Source: Marinococcus halotolerans DSM 16375 (lineage in GTDB: Bacteria; Bacillota; Bacilli; Bacillales; Marinococcaceae). From it: 64,000 nucleotides of DNA. The notes below the pieces were generated by a model. It did no database searches and was not told the DNA's origin. It was given only the letters and a program-made list of their open reading frames with translations. The number at the start of each line of letters is the position of its first letter. The first letter of the stretch is position 1. The position numbers were made by a program, and so were the translations under genes. The stretch covers positions 1-64,000 of the forward strand of contig NZ_ATVM01000004.1 of assembly GCF_000420725.1 (NCBI RefSeq), written 5' to 3'. Shown one piece after another: positions 1-10,298 of the stretch.

Positions 1-305
1 GTCGCCTTGGGGAGCCCTTACCTCTCCAACTAGCTAATGCGCCGCGGGCCCATCGGACTGTGCAAGGATCCGAAGATCCCTGCTTTACCGCTGACCTCAG
101 GCGAGGTCAGGGCGTATTGGGCATTAGCCCCGGTTTCCCGGGGTTATTCCCATCAGTCCGGCAGGTTGCCCACGTGTTACTCACCCGTCCGCCGCTCGTT
201 CCACCGGTTTCCTCCCGAAGGAGTCCGCCGGCTTCCCGCGCTCGACTTGCATGTATTAGGCACGCCGCCAGCGTTCGTCCTGAGCCAGGATCAAACTCTC
301 CGTAA
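1..305 (-). rRNA. rrs: 16S ribosomal RNA, 5' end only (gene continues off the left edge)
   Basis: The minus strand holds the universal 16S 5' primer site (AGAGTTTGATCCTGGCTCAG) at 279-298, followed by helices typical of the first 300 nt of bacterial 16S rRNA. The mature 5' end is estimated near 305 from E. coli numbering. The gene reads away from lysS, as the rrn operon after lysS does in B. subtilis. The rest of the operon lies outside the window. Open reading frames drawn through this stretch are not genes. Confidence 0.97.
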
Positions 306-419
306 AAAGTTTGATGCTGTGGCATCAGTGATGCCCTAAAAAAGTGTTGCTTTTGATTGGGGCTCTGGCTTGTCTTTCCTTTTCAAAGAACAATCTGTCG
401 TTATTTTTGCGACTTTTAT

Positions 420-448
420 ATGTTAACACCGGAGTGTCAGTAAGTCAA
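420..448 (-). promoter_or_regulatory. rRNA operon promoter, downstream copy (P2)
   Basis: On the minus strand a -35 box TTGACT (443-448) is followed after exactly 17 nt by a -10 box TAACAT (420-425), about 115 nt before the 16S 5' end. Position and sequence fit the downstream promoter of a Bacillus rrn operon. Confidence 0.75.
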
Positions 449-503
449 TAACTTTTTTCGGCTGCCTGAACAGCCCGCCGCTCTCTTTGCGGCGACAAAA
501 AAT

Positions 504-533
504 AATATATCATCGTTTCTTATTTGTACGCAA
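504..533 (-). promoter_or_regulatory. Candidate upstream rRNA promoter (P1)
   Basis: On the minus strand TTGCGT (528-533) and TATATT (504-509) are 18 nt apart, about 85 nt upstream of the P2 promoter. Tandem promoters are usual for Bacillus rrn operons. The boxes are less perfect than P2. The rest of the 306-607 gap is AT-rich leader plus the lysS terminator, with no gene visible. Confidence 0.5.
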
Positions 534-564
534 CCCATTTTTATATTTTCTTTTAAATTTTTTA

Positions 565-600
565 TATAAATGCCGGCTTCCGACAAAGAAAGCCGGCATA
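565..600 (-). terminator. Rho-independent terminator of lysS
   Basis: Nine-base-pair stem TGCCGGCTT/AAGCCGGCA (591-599 with 571-579 on the minus strand), then an AT-rich tail. It starts 8 nt after the lysS stop codon and separates lysS from the rRNA promoters. Confidence 0.8.
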
Positions 601-607
601 AAGCTGT

Positions 608-2134
<1,527 letters not shown>

Positions 2135-2190
2135 TTAATTTTCCTTCTATATAAATACCTTTTGTTTCCAGCTTTAGTCCGGTAGTCATA

Positions 2191-2222
2191 AACAGAGCGG
2201 CTTCCCTGAAAGAAGCCGCTCT
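2191..2222 (-). terminator. Hairpin between dusB and lysS, weak terminator
   Basis: Ten-base-pair perfect stem AGAGCGGCTT/AAGCCGCTCT with a 9-nt loop (2194-2222), 12 nt after the dusB stop codon. Only three T follow on the minus strand, so it may attenuate rather than end transcription into lysS. Confidence 0.55.
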
Positions 2223-2234
2223 TAGTGCAAATAC

Positions 2235-3227
2235 CTACGCCATACTGGGAGCTTCCGTAGAACCGACAAAATTATATAGTGTTTCCGCTACTTCATCGCG
2301 TGTATTCAGTTCATTTACTCTGCCCCGTACTTTAGAGCCGCCGTGCATGCCCTTCAGATACCAGGCCACGTGCTTGCGCATCTCCCTCACAGCCACGTCT
2401 TCGCCTTTCAACTCTATCAGACGGTCCATATGCACGATACATACGTCCATTTTTTCCTTCGGAGTCGGTTCCTCTTCCACAAGCTTTCCTGTCTCCAAAT
2501 ACTGGACTGTACGGTAAAACATCCACGGGTCCCCAAGGGCGGCACGTCCGATCATGACTCCGTCCACCCCGGTCGTATCGAGCATCGCCCGCGCGTCCTG
2601 AGGGGTAGCTACGTCTCCATTGCCAATTACCGGAATATTCACCGAGTCTTTTACTTCTTTAAGTATTTCCCAGTTTGCCACGCCTTCATACATCTGCACC
2701 CGGGTACGTCCGTGTACTGCTACGCCCTCACCGCCGGCTGCCTCAATGGCCTGGGCGTTCTCCACAGCCAGTATATGCTCATCATCCCAGCCCATCCGCA
2801 TTTTCACCGTTACGGGCTTATCTACTGCGTTCACAGCTGCTTTTACCATTTGATAAATTTTGTCCGGATCAAGCAGCCATTTGGCCCCTGCGTCACACTT
2901 AGTGATTTTGGGTACAGGACAGCCCATATTTATATCAATAATATCTGCATTGGTATGCTGATCCACGACTTCAGCAGCCCCGGCCATTGTTTCTTTGTCT
3001 CCGCCGAAAATCTGAAGACTGAGCGGTTTTTCCCTTTCATCTACGTAGAGCATCCGCATCGATTTTTCATTTTCGTGCAGTATTGCTTTGTCGCTTACCA
3101 TTTCTGCACATACCAGCCCTGCTCCAAATTCCTTCGCAATCAGCCGGAATGCAGGGTTGCTGACTCCTGCCATCGGAGCAAGCACCACCGGGTTATTCAT
3201 TTCTATGTCACGAATTTTTAACACCAC
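2235..3227 (-). CDS. dusB: tRNA-dihydrouridine synthase DusB
   Basis: Flavoenzyme that reduces uridine to dihydrouridine in the tRNA D-loop region. The 330-residue TIM-barrel protein begins with the FMN-binding segment VVLAPMAGVSNPAFR and has the catalytic cysteine in NMGCPVPKI (Cys103), followed by KVKMRMGW and VHGRTR, all typical of Dus proteins. It sits 30 nt downstream of folK, at the end of the folate genes. The small yazB gene that separates folK from dusB (yacF) in B. subtilis is not visible here. Confidence 0.95.
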   Translation of the reverse strand: MVLKIRDIEMNNPVVLAPMAGVSNPAFRLIAKEFGAGLVCAEMVSDKAILHENEKSMRMLYVDEREKPLSLQIFGGDKETMAGAAEVVDQHTNADIIDINMGCPVPKITKCDAGAKWLLDPDKIYQMVKAAVNAVDKPVTVKMRMGWDDEHILAVENAQAIEAAGGEGVAVHGRTRVQMYEGVANWEILKEVKDSVNIPVIGNGDVATPQDARAMLDTTGVDGVMIGRAALGDPWMFYRTVQYLETGKLVEEEPTPKEKMDVCIVHMDRLIELKGEDVAVREMRKHVAWYLKGMHGGSKVRGRVNELNTRDEVAETLYNFVGSTEAPSMA

Positions 3228-3257
3228 AGCAACCTCCTATATGTTCGCTTTATTATT

Positions 3258-3773
3258 TTACGTGTCGTCGTTTTCTATTAACAGTTCGCCCCAGTATACT
3301 ACGTCGGCCCGTTCCTTCTCCGGCAGTTTTTTTACATACCAACGAACCGTCTTGTCCTCGTGAACAAAACGGCCCGGGGCAATATCAAAAAACGGCACCA
3401 GAACAAAGGCCCGCTCAGTTAACCGGGGATGCGGAATAATTAAATGCTCCTTGTTCATATTCTCTTCATCATAGATAAGAATGTCAAGGTCCACTGTCCT
3501 CGGCCCCCACCGTTCTTCACGTATGCGCTCAAGTTCATGCTCGATCCGGTGAAGCACCTCCAGCAGCTCCTCTGGTCCATAATCAGTACTCCATTCGGAA
3601 ACCATGTTCAGAAAATATGGCTGATCGGTCACCCCTACCGGTGCGGTTTCATACACTGGTGAAAGCTTTGTCAGCTGCATCTGTTCTTCCTGCTGCATAG
3701 CCAGGACCGCCCGCTTTAAATACTCTTCCCGCTTCCCGAGGTTCGAACCCAGCGCGATAAAAACCTGGGGCAT
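3258..3773 (-). CDS. folK: 6-hydroxymethyl-7,8-dihydropterin pyrophosphokinase
   Basis: Transfers pyrophosphate from ATP to hydroxymethyldihydropterin, the substrate that FolP then joins to p-aminobenzoate. The 171-residue protein starts with the family signature ALGSNLGKREEYL and carries RTVDLDILIYD and IIPHPRLTERAFVL, which hold the metal- and pterin-binding residues. Its ATG overlaps the folB stop codon as TAATG, so translation is probably coupled in the pab-fol operon. Confidence 0.96.
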   Translation of the reverse strand: MPQVFIALGSNLGKREEYLKRAVLAMQQEEQMQLTKLSPVYETAPVGVTDQPYFLNMVSEWSTDYGPEELLEVLHRIEHELERIREERWGPRTVDLDILIYDEENMNKEHLIIPHPRLTERAFVLVPFFDIAPGRFVHEDKTVRWYVKKLPEKERADVVYWGELLIENDDT

Positions 3774-4135
3774 TATGGACGAACCCTGGTCATTTCGATG
3801 GCCACGTGATCGTAGTGTCCCGGGATTGGCGGGTCCGGTTTAATCACTTTCACGTGAAGCTGCTCCACAATATTAAAACGCTCAAATATTGTTTGGGCTA
3901 TCTTTTCAGCAATCGTTTCCACCAGCCGGTACGTTTGGTTTTCCACGGCCTCTTTCACCGCTTCAAATGCTTCAGCGTAGTTAACGCTTTTTTCTACATC
4001 GTCCTCTGCTGCTGCCGGCTTTAAGTCCGCTTCAAGTACTAAATTGACGCGAAAGCGCTGGCCGAGCCTGTTTTCCTCTTCAAACACCCCGTGATAAGCG
4101 TAAAACTCCATCCCCTGCAAATGAATTTTATCCAA
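3773..4135 (-). CDS. folB: Dihydroneopterin aldolase
   Basis: Cleaves 7,8-dihydroneopterin to hydroxymethyldihydropterin and glycolaldehyde. At 120 residues it has the normal FolB length; MEFYAYHGVFEEENRLGQ at the N terminus and KVIKPDPPIPGHYDHVAIE at the C terminus are family-typical. The start overlaps the folP end by 8 nt and the stop overlaps the folK start by 1 nt, so the three genes form one tight block. Confidence 0.96.
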   Translation of the reverse strand: MDKIHLQGMEFYAYHGVFEEENRLGQRFRVNLVLEADLKPAAAEDDVEKSVNYAEAFEAVKEAVENQTYRLVETIAEKIAQTIFERFNIVEQLHVKVIKPDPPIPGHYDHVAIEMTRVRP

Positions 4136-4970
4136 CCGAATGCTCCTTTCTTACTCCAAGCATAGCGTCCATCATCCGGGCTACGCGCGTCATTTCTTTT
4201 ACGTCATGCACACGGACGATATCGCATCCGCGTTCAATACCGAGGCTCACCGTTGCACCTGTACCTTCCACACGGTCATGAGCGGGAAGCTCAAGTGTTT
4301 TTGATATGAGTGATTTACGGGAACTGCCTAGGAGTACTGGGTACGAAAGCGACGTAAACTGATCCATCTTCCGCATCGCTTCGAGGTTCTGCTCATAGGT
4401 TTTTGCAAAGCCAATGCCTGGATCCAGAATAATGCGGTCTGCCTTGACCCCGGCCCGCTCGCAAATGGCTATGCTTTCATGAATATCCTGAATCATGTCA
4501 GGCATCAAATCCTCGTACTCTGTATTATCCCGGTTGTGCATCAAAATTATCGGCACATTGTATTCAGCCGCTACCCGGGCCATGTCGGGATCTGCTTTTG
4601 CTCCCCACACATCGTTAATAATATCCGCCCCGGCTTTGACAGCTGCCTCGGCAGTGGACGCTTTATAGGTGTCCACACTGATGGGCACGTCTATCCGGCT
4701 CCTCAGGGCTTCGAGTACTGGAACGATCCGCCGCTGCTCTTCTTCTGCCTCTACAAATGCTGCTCCGGGGCGTGTGGATTCCCCGCCTATATCTATAATA
4801 TCCGCTCCGTCCTCCACCAGCTTTTCTGCCTGCGCGACAGCCTGTTCCACCTCGCTGTACCGGCCTCCGTCAGAAAAGGAATCGGGCGTCACATTTAAAA
4901 TCCCCATGACAAACGTTTTTAAGGAAAAATCAAGCTCCCAATTCTTCCATAGCATTACCTGATTGCGCAT
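4128..4970 (-). CDS. folP: Dihydropteroate synthase
   Basis: Joins p-aminobenzoate to dihydropterin pyrophosphate and is the sulfonamide target. The 280-residue TIM barrel has both family signatures: GILNVTPDSFSDGG near residue 23 and DIIDIGGESTRPGA near residue 58, with the Asn and Asp residues that bind the pterin. It follows pabC by 27 nt and overlaps folB, so PABA supply and use are encoded together. Confidence 0.97.
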   Translation of the reverse strand: MRNQVMLWKNWELDFSLKTFVMGILNVTPDSFSDGGRYSEVEQAVAQAEKLVEDGADIIDIGGESTRPGAAFVEAEEEQRRIVPVLEALRSRIDVPISVDTYKASTAEAAVKAGADIINDVWGAKADPDMARVAAEYNVPIILMHNRDNTEYEDLMPDMIQDIHESIAICERAGVKADRIILDPGIGFAKTYEQNLEAMRKMDQFTSLSYPVLLGSSRKSLISKTLELPAHDRVEGTGATVSLGIERGCDIVRVHDVKEMTRVARMMDAMLGVRKEHSVG

Positions 4971-4997
4971 TTTCTCTCCTTCCTGCCGTGCCAGCTG

Positions 4998-5834
4998 TTA
5001 TTGTTTCTCTCTTTCTTTCTGGTAGCGGCTGTGCAGCAGCCGGGCCGCTGAATGACTGGGAAAACAATAATCCCCGAGGGCGCGCACTGCTGCGATTTCC
5101 TGAATAGAATTCGTGACAAACATTTCCTCTGCTGCTTTTATATCCTGCGGGAGGAAGTACCCTTCCTCCACGATGTAGTCATTTTCATGTGCTAACTGTA
5201 TCACAAATTGACGTGTAATGCCGTTTAAAATACCTGTGTCCACTGCCGGCGTATACAAAGTATTTCCCCTGCGCCAAAAAATATTGGAGACAATACCTTC
5301 AGCAGCAAACCCTTTGTCATTAATAAAAATTCCTTCCGCCTCCGGCTGATCTTTTATTTCCTGCCTGGCAAGCCAGTTGTTCATATAATGATGGGATTTC
5401 ATGCGCTCCCGGCCTTCCGGACTGTTCCTTCTCAGCTGAAGCCATAAGGCGTCCTTTTGTACAGGCTCTGTTCCCGCTGCCGGAAGCGGCTTCATATAAA
5501 TAACAATAACCGGCTCAAGGTAGGGAGTCGTTTGAATCCCCAGATCCCCGGGCCCCGCGGATACGTTATATCGCACGTAGGCGTTCTGCAGTCCGTTGGC
5601 CCTGAGCAGCTGCCTGATTTCTGCTTCGACCGTTTTCCGTTCATAGTGAAAGACAATGCCAAGCTCCTCTGCACCGGCTTCAAGTCTTTCCATATGAGCA
5701 TCCAGTAAAAACGGATGGCCATTATACACCCGAAACGTCTCAAATAGGCCGAGCCCATACATAAAACCGTGGTCAAATACAGAAAGACGAGCTTCGCCCG
5801 CCTTCTTTATCTCCCCGTCTATATGCACATACAA
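4998..5834 (-). CDS. pabC: 4-amino-4-deoxychorismate lyase (PLP-dependent)
   Basis: Releases pyruvate from aminodeoxychorismate to give p-aminobenzoate. The 278-residue class IV aminotransferase fold opens with SVFDHGFMYGLGLFET. The probable PLP lysine is in RMKSHHYMNNW, and FVTNSIQEIAAVRALG near the C terminus is the family cofactor-binding loop. The start is a TTG placed 8 nt after AGAGGTG; an in-frame GTG lies two codons later at poorer spacing. The pabA stop is 2 nt upstream. Confidence 0.93.
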   Translation of the reverse strand: MYVHIDGEIKKAGEARLSVFDHGFMYGLGLFETFRVYNGHPFLLDAHMERLEAGAEELGIVFHYERKTVEAEIRQLLRANGLQNAYVRYNVSAGPGDLGIQTTPYLEPVIVIYMKPLPAAGTEPVQKDALWLQLRRNSPEGRERMKSHHYMNNWLARQEIKDQPEAEGIFINDKGFAAEGIVSNIFWRRGNTLYTPAVDTGILNGITRQFVIQLAHENDYIVEEGYFLPQDIKAAEEMFVTNSIQEIAAVRALGDYCFPSHSAARLLHSRYQKEREKQ

Positions 5835-5836
5835 TG

Positions 5837-6424
5837 CTACAGCACCTCTTCTGACTGCCGGTGCCGGTCTACAAAGCGCTTGAGCATCTGTTTTCCTTCA
5901 CCGGTCATAATCGATTCGGGGTGAAACTGCACGCCCTCAACAGGCAGGGTGCGGTGGCGGATCCCCATAATCTCTCCGGCTTCCGTTTCAGAGGTAATGT
6001 CAAAGCAGTCCGGCAATGTTTCTCTTTTCACAATTAACGAGTGGTACCTTGTCGCCGTTAATGGATTGGGAAGATCGGCATAAATACTTACACCATCATG
6101 GTGGATAGCCGATGTTTTTCCGTGCATCAGCCGCTCCGCCCGTACAACATCGCCGCCGAAGGCCTGGGCAATCGCCTGGTGGCCAAGACAGACACCAAAA
6201 ATCGGGATTTCTCCGGCAAAGCGGCGTATCGCTTCGACGCTGATCCCCGCCTCATCCGGACTGCAGGGCCCCGGGGAAATCATCAGAATATCCGGATTCA
6301 ACTGGGCGATCTGCTCCACTGTAATCTGGTCGTTACGCCGTACTTCGAGTTCTTCTCCCATTTCTCCGAGGTATTGCACGAGATTGTACGTAAACGAATC
6401 ATAGTTATCAATCATTAAAATCAT
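5837..6424 (-). CDS. pabA: Aminodeoxychorismate synthase, glutamine amidotransferase subunit
   Basis: Class I glutaminase that feeds ammonia to PabB. The catalytic Cys lies in [16 protein letters not shown] and the His-Glu pair in VQFHPESIM, within 195 residues. In B. subtilis this subunit (trpG) also serves anthranilate synthase; no trp genes are in the window, so dual use here is only possible. It overlaps no neighbour; a 27-nt gap follows pabB. Confidence 0.95.
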   Translation of the reverse strand: MILMIDNYDSFTYNLVQYLGEMGEELEVRRNDQITVEQIAQLNPDILMISPGPCSPDEAGISVEAIRRFAGEIPIFGVCLGHQAIAQAFGGDVVRAERLMHGKTSAIHHDGVSIYADLPNPLTATRYHSLIVKRETLPDCFDITSETEAGEIMGIRHRTLPVEGVQFHPESIMTGEGKQMLKRFVDRHRQSEEVL

Positions 6425-6451
6425 GCGAAAATCTTCCTTTCTCTTCTAGTC

Positions 6452-7915
6452 TCAGCTCTGCTCGTGGATAATGCCAGCCTCTGCTTCACTCTGTTTTTTC
6501 GCTTCCCATAATGCTTTGGCTTTTTTGATTGATTCTTTGTATTCTGCTCTTGAATCAGAGTCGATGACGATCCCGGCCCCTGCCTGGACATGGGCGTACC
6601 CGTCCTTGGCAAGCATCGTGCGGATGGAAATGTTGAGCTCCGCATCCTTATTGTAGCCGATCCAGCCGAACGCTCCCGTATAGAAGCCCCGGCGCACAGG
6701 CTCGAGCTCTTCAATAATTTCCATCGTCCTTATTTTCGGAGCGCCGGTGATCGTCCCTCCAGGAAACACTGCCCTTATCATATCATATACCTGCTCTGTT
6801 TCAGCAAGTATCCCCCTTACATTGGAAACGATATGCATGACGTGGGAGTACCGCTCCACCGCCATTAATTCATCCACGTTCACCGAACCATAGCGGCAGA
6901 CACGGCCGAGGTCATTTCTTTCAAGGTCGACGAGCATGACGTGCTCAGCCCGCTCTTTTTCCGTGCCCATCAACTCCTTTTCAAGCGCCATATCCTCCTG
7001 ATCGTCTTTTCCTCTCGAACGGGTCCCGGCAATCGGGCGGGTGGACACCTCCGCTCCCCGTTTTTTGACCAGAAGCTCCGGGGAGGCACTGACCGTCTGC
7101 CAGTCCGGGGTGTGCATATAGCCCATATACGGGGAAGGATTCAGCTCCCTCAGCTTCTGATAAATATGAAAGGCAGAGGTATGCAGGAGCTGTGTCTGGC
7201 GGGTGGATAAATTCACCTGAAACACGTCCCCCGCAGCAATATATTCTTTAATCTGCTCCACCGCCCCGCCGAACAATTCCTCAGAAAAGGAAGGTACAGA
7301 TTTTTCGGCTGCTACAGCCCCCTTCGCTTCTGAACGCTCCTGTCCGGAAGACTTTTCCACCGCCTCCTCCCATGTTTTTTTCCATTTCTCGACGAATTTA
7401 ACGGCGTCTTCCTCTTTGGCATGTAAATGCCATACCCACGTTTCCCCCGTTTTTTTATCGTGAATAAAAAACAGGTCATACAGCAGAAAATACGCATCCG
7501 GCATCCTCAGATCATCCACCGCGAGCTCCGGCAGATGCTCAACATACCGTACATAGTCATAGCTTATCTGGCCCACTGCGCCTCCCTGAAACGAGGGAAG
7601 AGCAGAATCTGTTGGCAGATTGTACGGCTCCATCCATTCTGCCAAGGCTTCAAGCGGATCTCCCGCATACGTTTCAGTACTTCCATGTCTATGAAGGCTC
7701 GTCTCTCCATTTTTCCCTTCCACTACCGCAAAGGGGCAAAGGCCAGCAATATCGAGTTCACCCTGATGTCCGCTTTCAAGCAGCACATGGTAAGGTTCCT
7801 CCCTGGCAAGAAAGTCGAAAGCCTGAAAAAACTGATCATTCGTCTGAAAAAACGACGTCGTCGTCTGTGTATATGATTCTCCTGCTTGAGGCCCTCGGGC
7901 CAGTCGCTCATCCAT
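6452..7915 (-). CDS. pabB: Aminodeoxychorismate synthase, chorismate-binding subunit
   Basis: Converts chorismate and ammonia to 4-amino-4-deoxychorismate together with PabA. The C-terminal catalytic domain has PIAGTRSRG and GGTITGAPKIRTMEIIEELE, with a final DSDSRAEYKE block, as in PabB and TrpE. I place the start at the ATG giving MDERLARG (487 residues), preceded by GGGGG about 8 nt upstream. A longer frame opens with a TTG at 8011, but its lysine-rich extension looks like leader DNA. This is the first gene of the pab-fol operon; no clear promoter was seen upstream. Confidence 0.93.
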   Translation of the reverse strand: MDERLARGPQAGESYTQTTTSFFQTNDQFFQAFDFLAREEPYHVLLESGHQGELDIAGLCPFAVVEGKNGETSLHRHGSTETYAGDPLEALAEWMEPYNLPTDSALPSFQGGAVGQISYDYVRYVEHLPELAVDDLRMPDAYFLLYDLFFIHDKKTGETWVWHLHAKEEDAVKFVEKWKKTWEEAVEKSSGQERSEAKGAVAAEKSVPSFSEELFGGAVEQIKEYIAAGDVFQVNLSTRQTQLLHTSAFHIYQKLRELNPSPYMGYMHTPDWQTVSASPELLVKKRGAEVSTRPIAGTRSRGKDDQEDMALEKELMGTEKERAEHVMLVDLERNDLGRVCRYGSVNVDELMAVERYSHVMHIVSNVRGILAETEQVYDMIRAVFPGGTITGAPKIRTMEIIEELEPVRRGFYTGAFGWIGYNKDAELNISIRTMLAKDGYAHVQAGAGIVIDSDSRAEYKESIKKAKALWEAKKQSEAEAGIIHEQS

Positions 7916-8098
7916 TATGTGTATGCCCCCGGTTTCATCCAATTCTCTCTTTTTACAGAAAATTCTCTTTATATTTCCTCCAAGTCTACGAAATATTTTA
8001 TAAAAAAACAATCAGAACGCTGCGTTTGCTTTATTACCCTTTTTCGTTACCATTCACTCCCAATAAGCTTAAGTTCGTCACTAAAGATATTTTCCCAT

Positions 8099-8130
8099 AA
8101 AAAAAGACCGGCCCTTTTTCAGGGCACGGA
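8099..8130 (-). terminator. Rho-independent terminator of cysK
   Basis: Minus-strand stem GCCC-TGAAAAA-GGGC, extended by CCG/CGG pairs, followed by a run of seven T (8099-8105). It lies about 20 nt after the cysK stop and separates cysK from pabB. Confidence 0.85.
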
Positions 8131-8148
8131 CTTTTCAAGGATTTTATG

Positions 8149-9081
8149 CTAGTCTGCAGTTTCTTCAAACTGGTAGAGAGGCGTACTCAGGTAACGCTCA
8201 CCGTTACTAGGAATAACAGCAACGACCTTTTTGCCTTTGCCTAGCTTTTTCGCTTCCTGAAGAGCAACATAAATAGCCGATCCGGAAGAAATACCGCCTA
8301 AAATGCCTTCCTCGCGGGCAGCGCGGCGGGCATACTCAAACGACTGCTCCGTCGTTGCTACTGCTACTTCATCATAAATATCTGTGTTCAGCGTACCCGG
8401 TACAAAGCCGGCTCCGATCCCCTGAATTTTGTGAGGGCCTTTATTTCCGCCGTTTAGAATTGGGGAATCCGCTGGTTCAATACCTACAATACGCATCTCC
8501 GGATAGTGCTCCTTCAACAGGCCGCCTGCGCCGGAAATCGTACCGCCGGTGCCGATGCCGGAAACGAAGGAATCAATCGGTCCCTCAATCTGCTCCAGCA
8601 GTTCGCGACCGGTCGTTTCACGGTGGATTTTCGGATTCGCTTCGTTTTCAAACTGCTGCGGCATAAAGTAGCCTTTTTCCTCAGCAAGCTCATTTGCTTT
8701 AGAAATCGCGCCACCCATGCCGTCCGGTCCCGGTGTAAGCACCAGCTCCGCACCGTATGCACGAAGAAGATTGCGACGCTCCATGCTCATTGTCTCCGGC
8801 ATTACTAATACCGCCGGGTAGCCTTTGGCAGCAGCTACCATTGCCAGGCCGATGCCTGTGTTACCGCTTGTCGGTTCAACGATTGTATCCCCTTCTTTTA
8901 AACGGCCATCCCGTTCAGCAGCTTCGATCATTGCAAGACCAATACGGTCTTTTACACTGCTTCCTGGATTCATATACTCGAGTTTCAAATAAACATCTGC
9001 ATCATTTTCCCCGGTTAAACGGTTTAGTTTTACTACGGGAGTATTTCCAATGAGTTCTGTAACGTTATTTGCAGCCTTCAT
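8149..9081 (-). CDS. cysK: Cysteine synthase A (O-acetylserine sulfhydrylase)
   Basis: PLP enzyme that makes cysteine from O-acetylserine and sulfide. The 310-residue protein carries the PLP lysine in [12 protein letters not shown] (Lys44), the substrate loop [11 protein letters not shown] and the phosphate-binding glycine loop [12 protein letters not shown]. The ATG follows GAAGGAGGAGC. It is a single-gene unit with its own promoter and terminator. Two ACCAA/TTGGT inverted repeats flank and overlap the promoter, suggesting an operator. Confidence 0.97.
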   Translation of the reverse strand: MKAANNVTELIGNTPVVKLNRLTGENDADVYLKLEYMNPGSSVKDRIGLAMIEAAERDGRLKEGDTIVEPTSGNTGIGLAMVAAAKGYPAVLVMPETMSMERRNLLRAYGAELVLTPGPDGMGGAISKANELAEEKGYFMPQQFENEANPKIHRETTGRELLEQIEGPIDSFVSGIGTGGTISGAGGLLKEHYPEMRIVGIEPADSPILNGGNKGPHKIQGIGAGFVPGTLNTDIYDEVAVATTEQSFEYARRAAREEGILGGISSGSAIYVALQEAKKLGKGKKVVAVIPSNGERYLSTPLYQFEETAD

Positions 9082-9100
9082 TCATGCTCCTCCTTCAAAC

Positions 9101-9119
9101 ACCAAGTAAATTTATTGGT
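9101..9119 (-). promoter_or_regulatory. Inverted repeat downstream of the cysK promoter, candidate operator
   Basis: ACCAA-N9-TTGGT spans 9101-9119, just downstream of the -10 box and about 20 nt before the cysK start codon. The same half-sites recur in the palindrome ACCAATTTGGT at 9139-9149. The regulator is unknown; the half-sites do not match the CymR motif as I recall it. Confidence 0.45.
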
Positions 9120-9122
9120 TTT

Positions 9123-9152
9123 ATTATAATTTAATCGTACCAATTTGGTCAA
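9123..9152 (-). promoter_or_regulatory. cysK sigma-A promoter with overlapping palindrome
   Basis: TTGACC (9147-9152) and a perfect TATAAT (9123-9128) are 18 nt apart on the minus strand. The 11-bp palindrome ACCAATTTGGT (9139-9149) overlaps the -35 box, so a protein bound there would block RNA polymerase. Confidence 0.75.
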
Positions 9153-9190
9153 CTTCTGTCAATCTGTAGATCAAAAGGCGCATAAATAAC

Positions 9191-10084
9191 CTAGGAGCGG
9201 TTTTCAATTTCAGAGGTGCGCTCTTTCAAACGCTCCAGATCCTCTACGTCCAGATGATAGACCTCATTACAAAAATGACACGTTGTCTCGGCTCCCCCGT
9301 CCTTTTCAATCATATCCTGGAGCTCATCGGTGCCAAGAGAGATGATCGCGTTTTCTACGCGTTCCTTGGAGCACTGGCAGGAAAACTGGACCGGCTGCGT
9401 ATCAAGCACGTTTACTTCTTCACCGAGTATAATATGAAGAATTTCCTCCGGGGTTTTGCCGTGTTCAATAAGCTTGGACACCGGTGGCATCTGCTGTATC
9501 TGCTGTTCAAGGTGCGCTACATATTCTTCCTCTGCATCCGGAAGAACCTGAATAATAAACCCGCCCGCTGCTTTTACAGAGTTATCCGGATTTACGAGCA
9601 CCCCGAGGCCGACAGAGGACGGCAGCTGCTCGGAATTTGCAAAGTAATACGTAAAATCGTCTCCGAGTTCGCCGGATACAATCGGAACGTTGCCGGTAAA
9701 CATATCCCGCATGCCTAAATCTTTAACGACCGAGAGTGTTCCTTCCGTACCGACGGCACGGGCCACGTCCAGTTTTCCGCTGTCGTTCAAATCGAAGTGA
9801 ACCTGCAGGTTGTGGGCGTACCCCCGGGTATCACCCGAAGAGTTACTGTCGACAATAATCGGCCCCATCGGCCCGTGGCCTTCAATTTTAATGGTCAGTT
9901 TGTCATCACCTTTAAGCATTGCTCCCATCATGGAACCGGCTGTCATTGCCCGGCCTAAAGCCGCCGAAGCAGTCGGCCATGCCTGGTGGCGCCTGACTGC
10001 CTCATCTACCATTTCTGTTGTATGAACGGCATAAGCACGAACCTGATGATTAAACGCTGTTGCTTTTACTAAATAATCCTTCAT
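9191..10084 (-). CDS. hslO: Redox-regulated chaperone Hsp33
   Basis: Holding chaperone switched on by oxidation of a zinc-bound cysteine centre. All four zinc cysteines are present as FSCQCS (Cys236, Cys238) and CHFC (Cys269, Cys272), in a 297-residue protein of normal length. It lies directly after ftsH; the coaX gene that separates them in B. subtilis is absent, as is the prsA-like yacD between hslO and cysK. Confidence 0.97.
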   Translation of the reverse strand: MKDYLVKATAFNHQVRAYAVHTTEMVDEAVRRHQAWPTASAALGRAMTAGSMMGAMLKGDDKLTIKIEGHGPMGPIIVDSNSSGDTRGYAHNLQVHFDLNDSGKLDVARAVGTEGTLSVVKDLGMRDMFTGNVPIVSGELGDDFTYYFANSEQLPSSVGLGVLVNPDNSVKAAGGFIIQVLPDAEEEYVAHLEQQIQQMPPVSKLIEHGKTPEEILHIILGEEVNVLDTQPVQFSCQCSKERVENAIISLGTDELQDMIEKDGGAETTCHFCNEVYHLDVEDLERLKERTSEIENRS

Positions 10085-10257
10085 TGATTTAATTCCTTCC
10101 TTTCCACTCTTGCTCTCTATATCATTATATTATCTTTGAAAACCTGATACATAGTATTGTACAAAACCAATTGAAAAACAACTAATTCGCTCGCACGCTT
10201 TCTGTTTATGCTATACCGCAGAATGTGCGAAGAAAAACGTCCGCTTTCTTTCCGCAT

Positions 10258-10290
10258 ACAAAAAAGGATGCCCGCTTAAAGGCATCCTTT
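10258..10290 (-). terminator. Rho-independent terminator of ftsH
   Basis: Minus-strand stem AAAGGATGCC/GGGCATCCTTT with a short loop and a following run of T, 9 nt after the ftsH stop codon. The rest of the 10085-10298 gap shows no gene. Confidence 0.88.
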
Positions 10291-10298
10291 CTTTTATA

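Noticed and set aside
37-339. Open reading frames of 70-100 codons across the left edge
   Set aside because: They lie inside the 16S rRNA 5' end and its leader; the rRNA sequence explains them.
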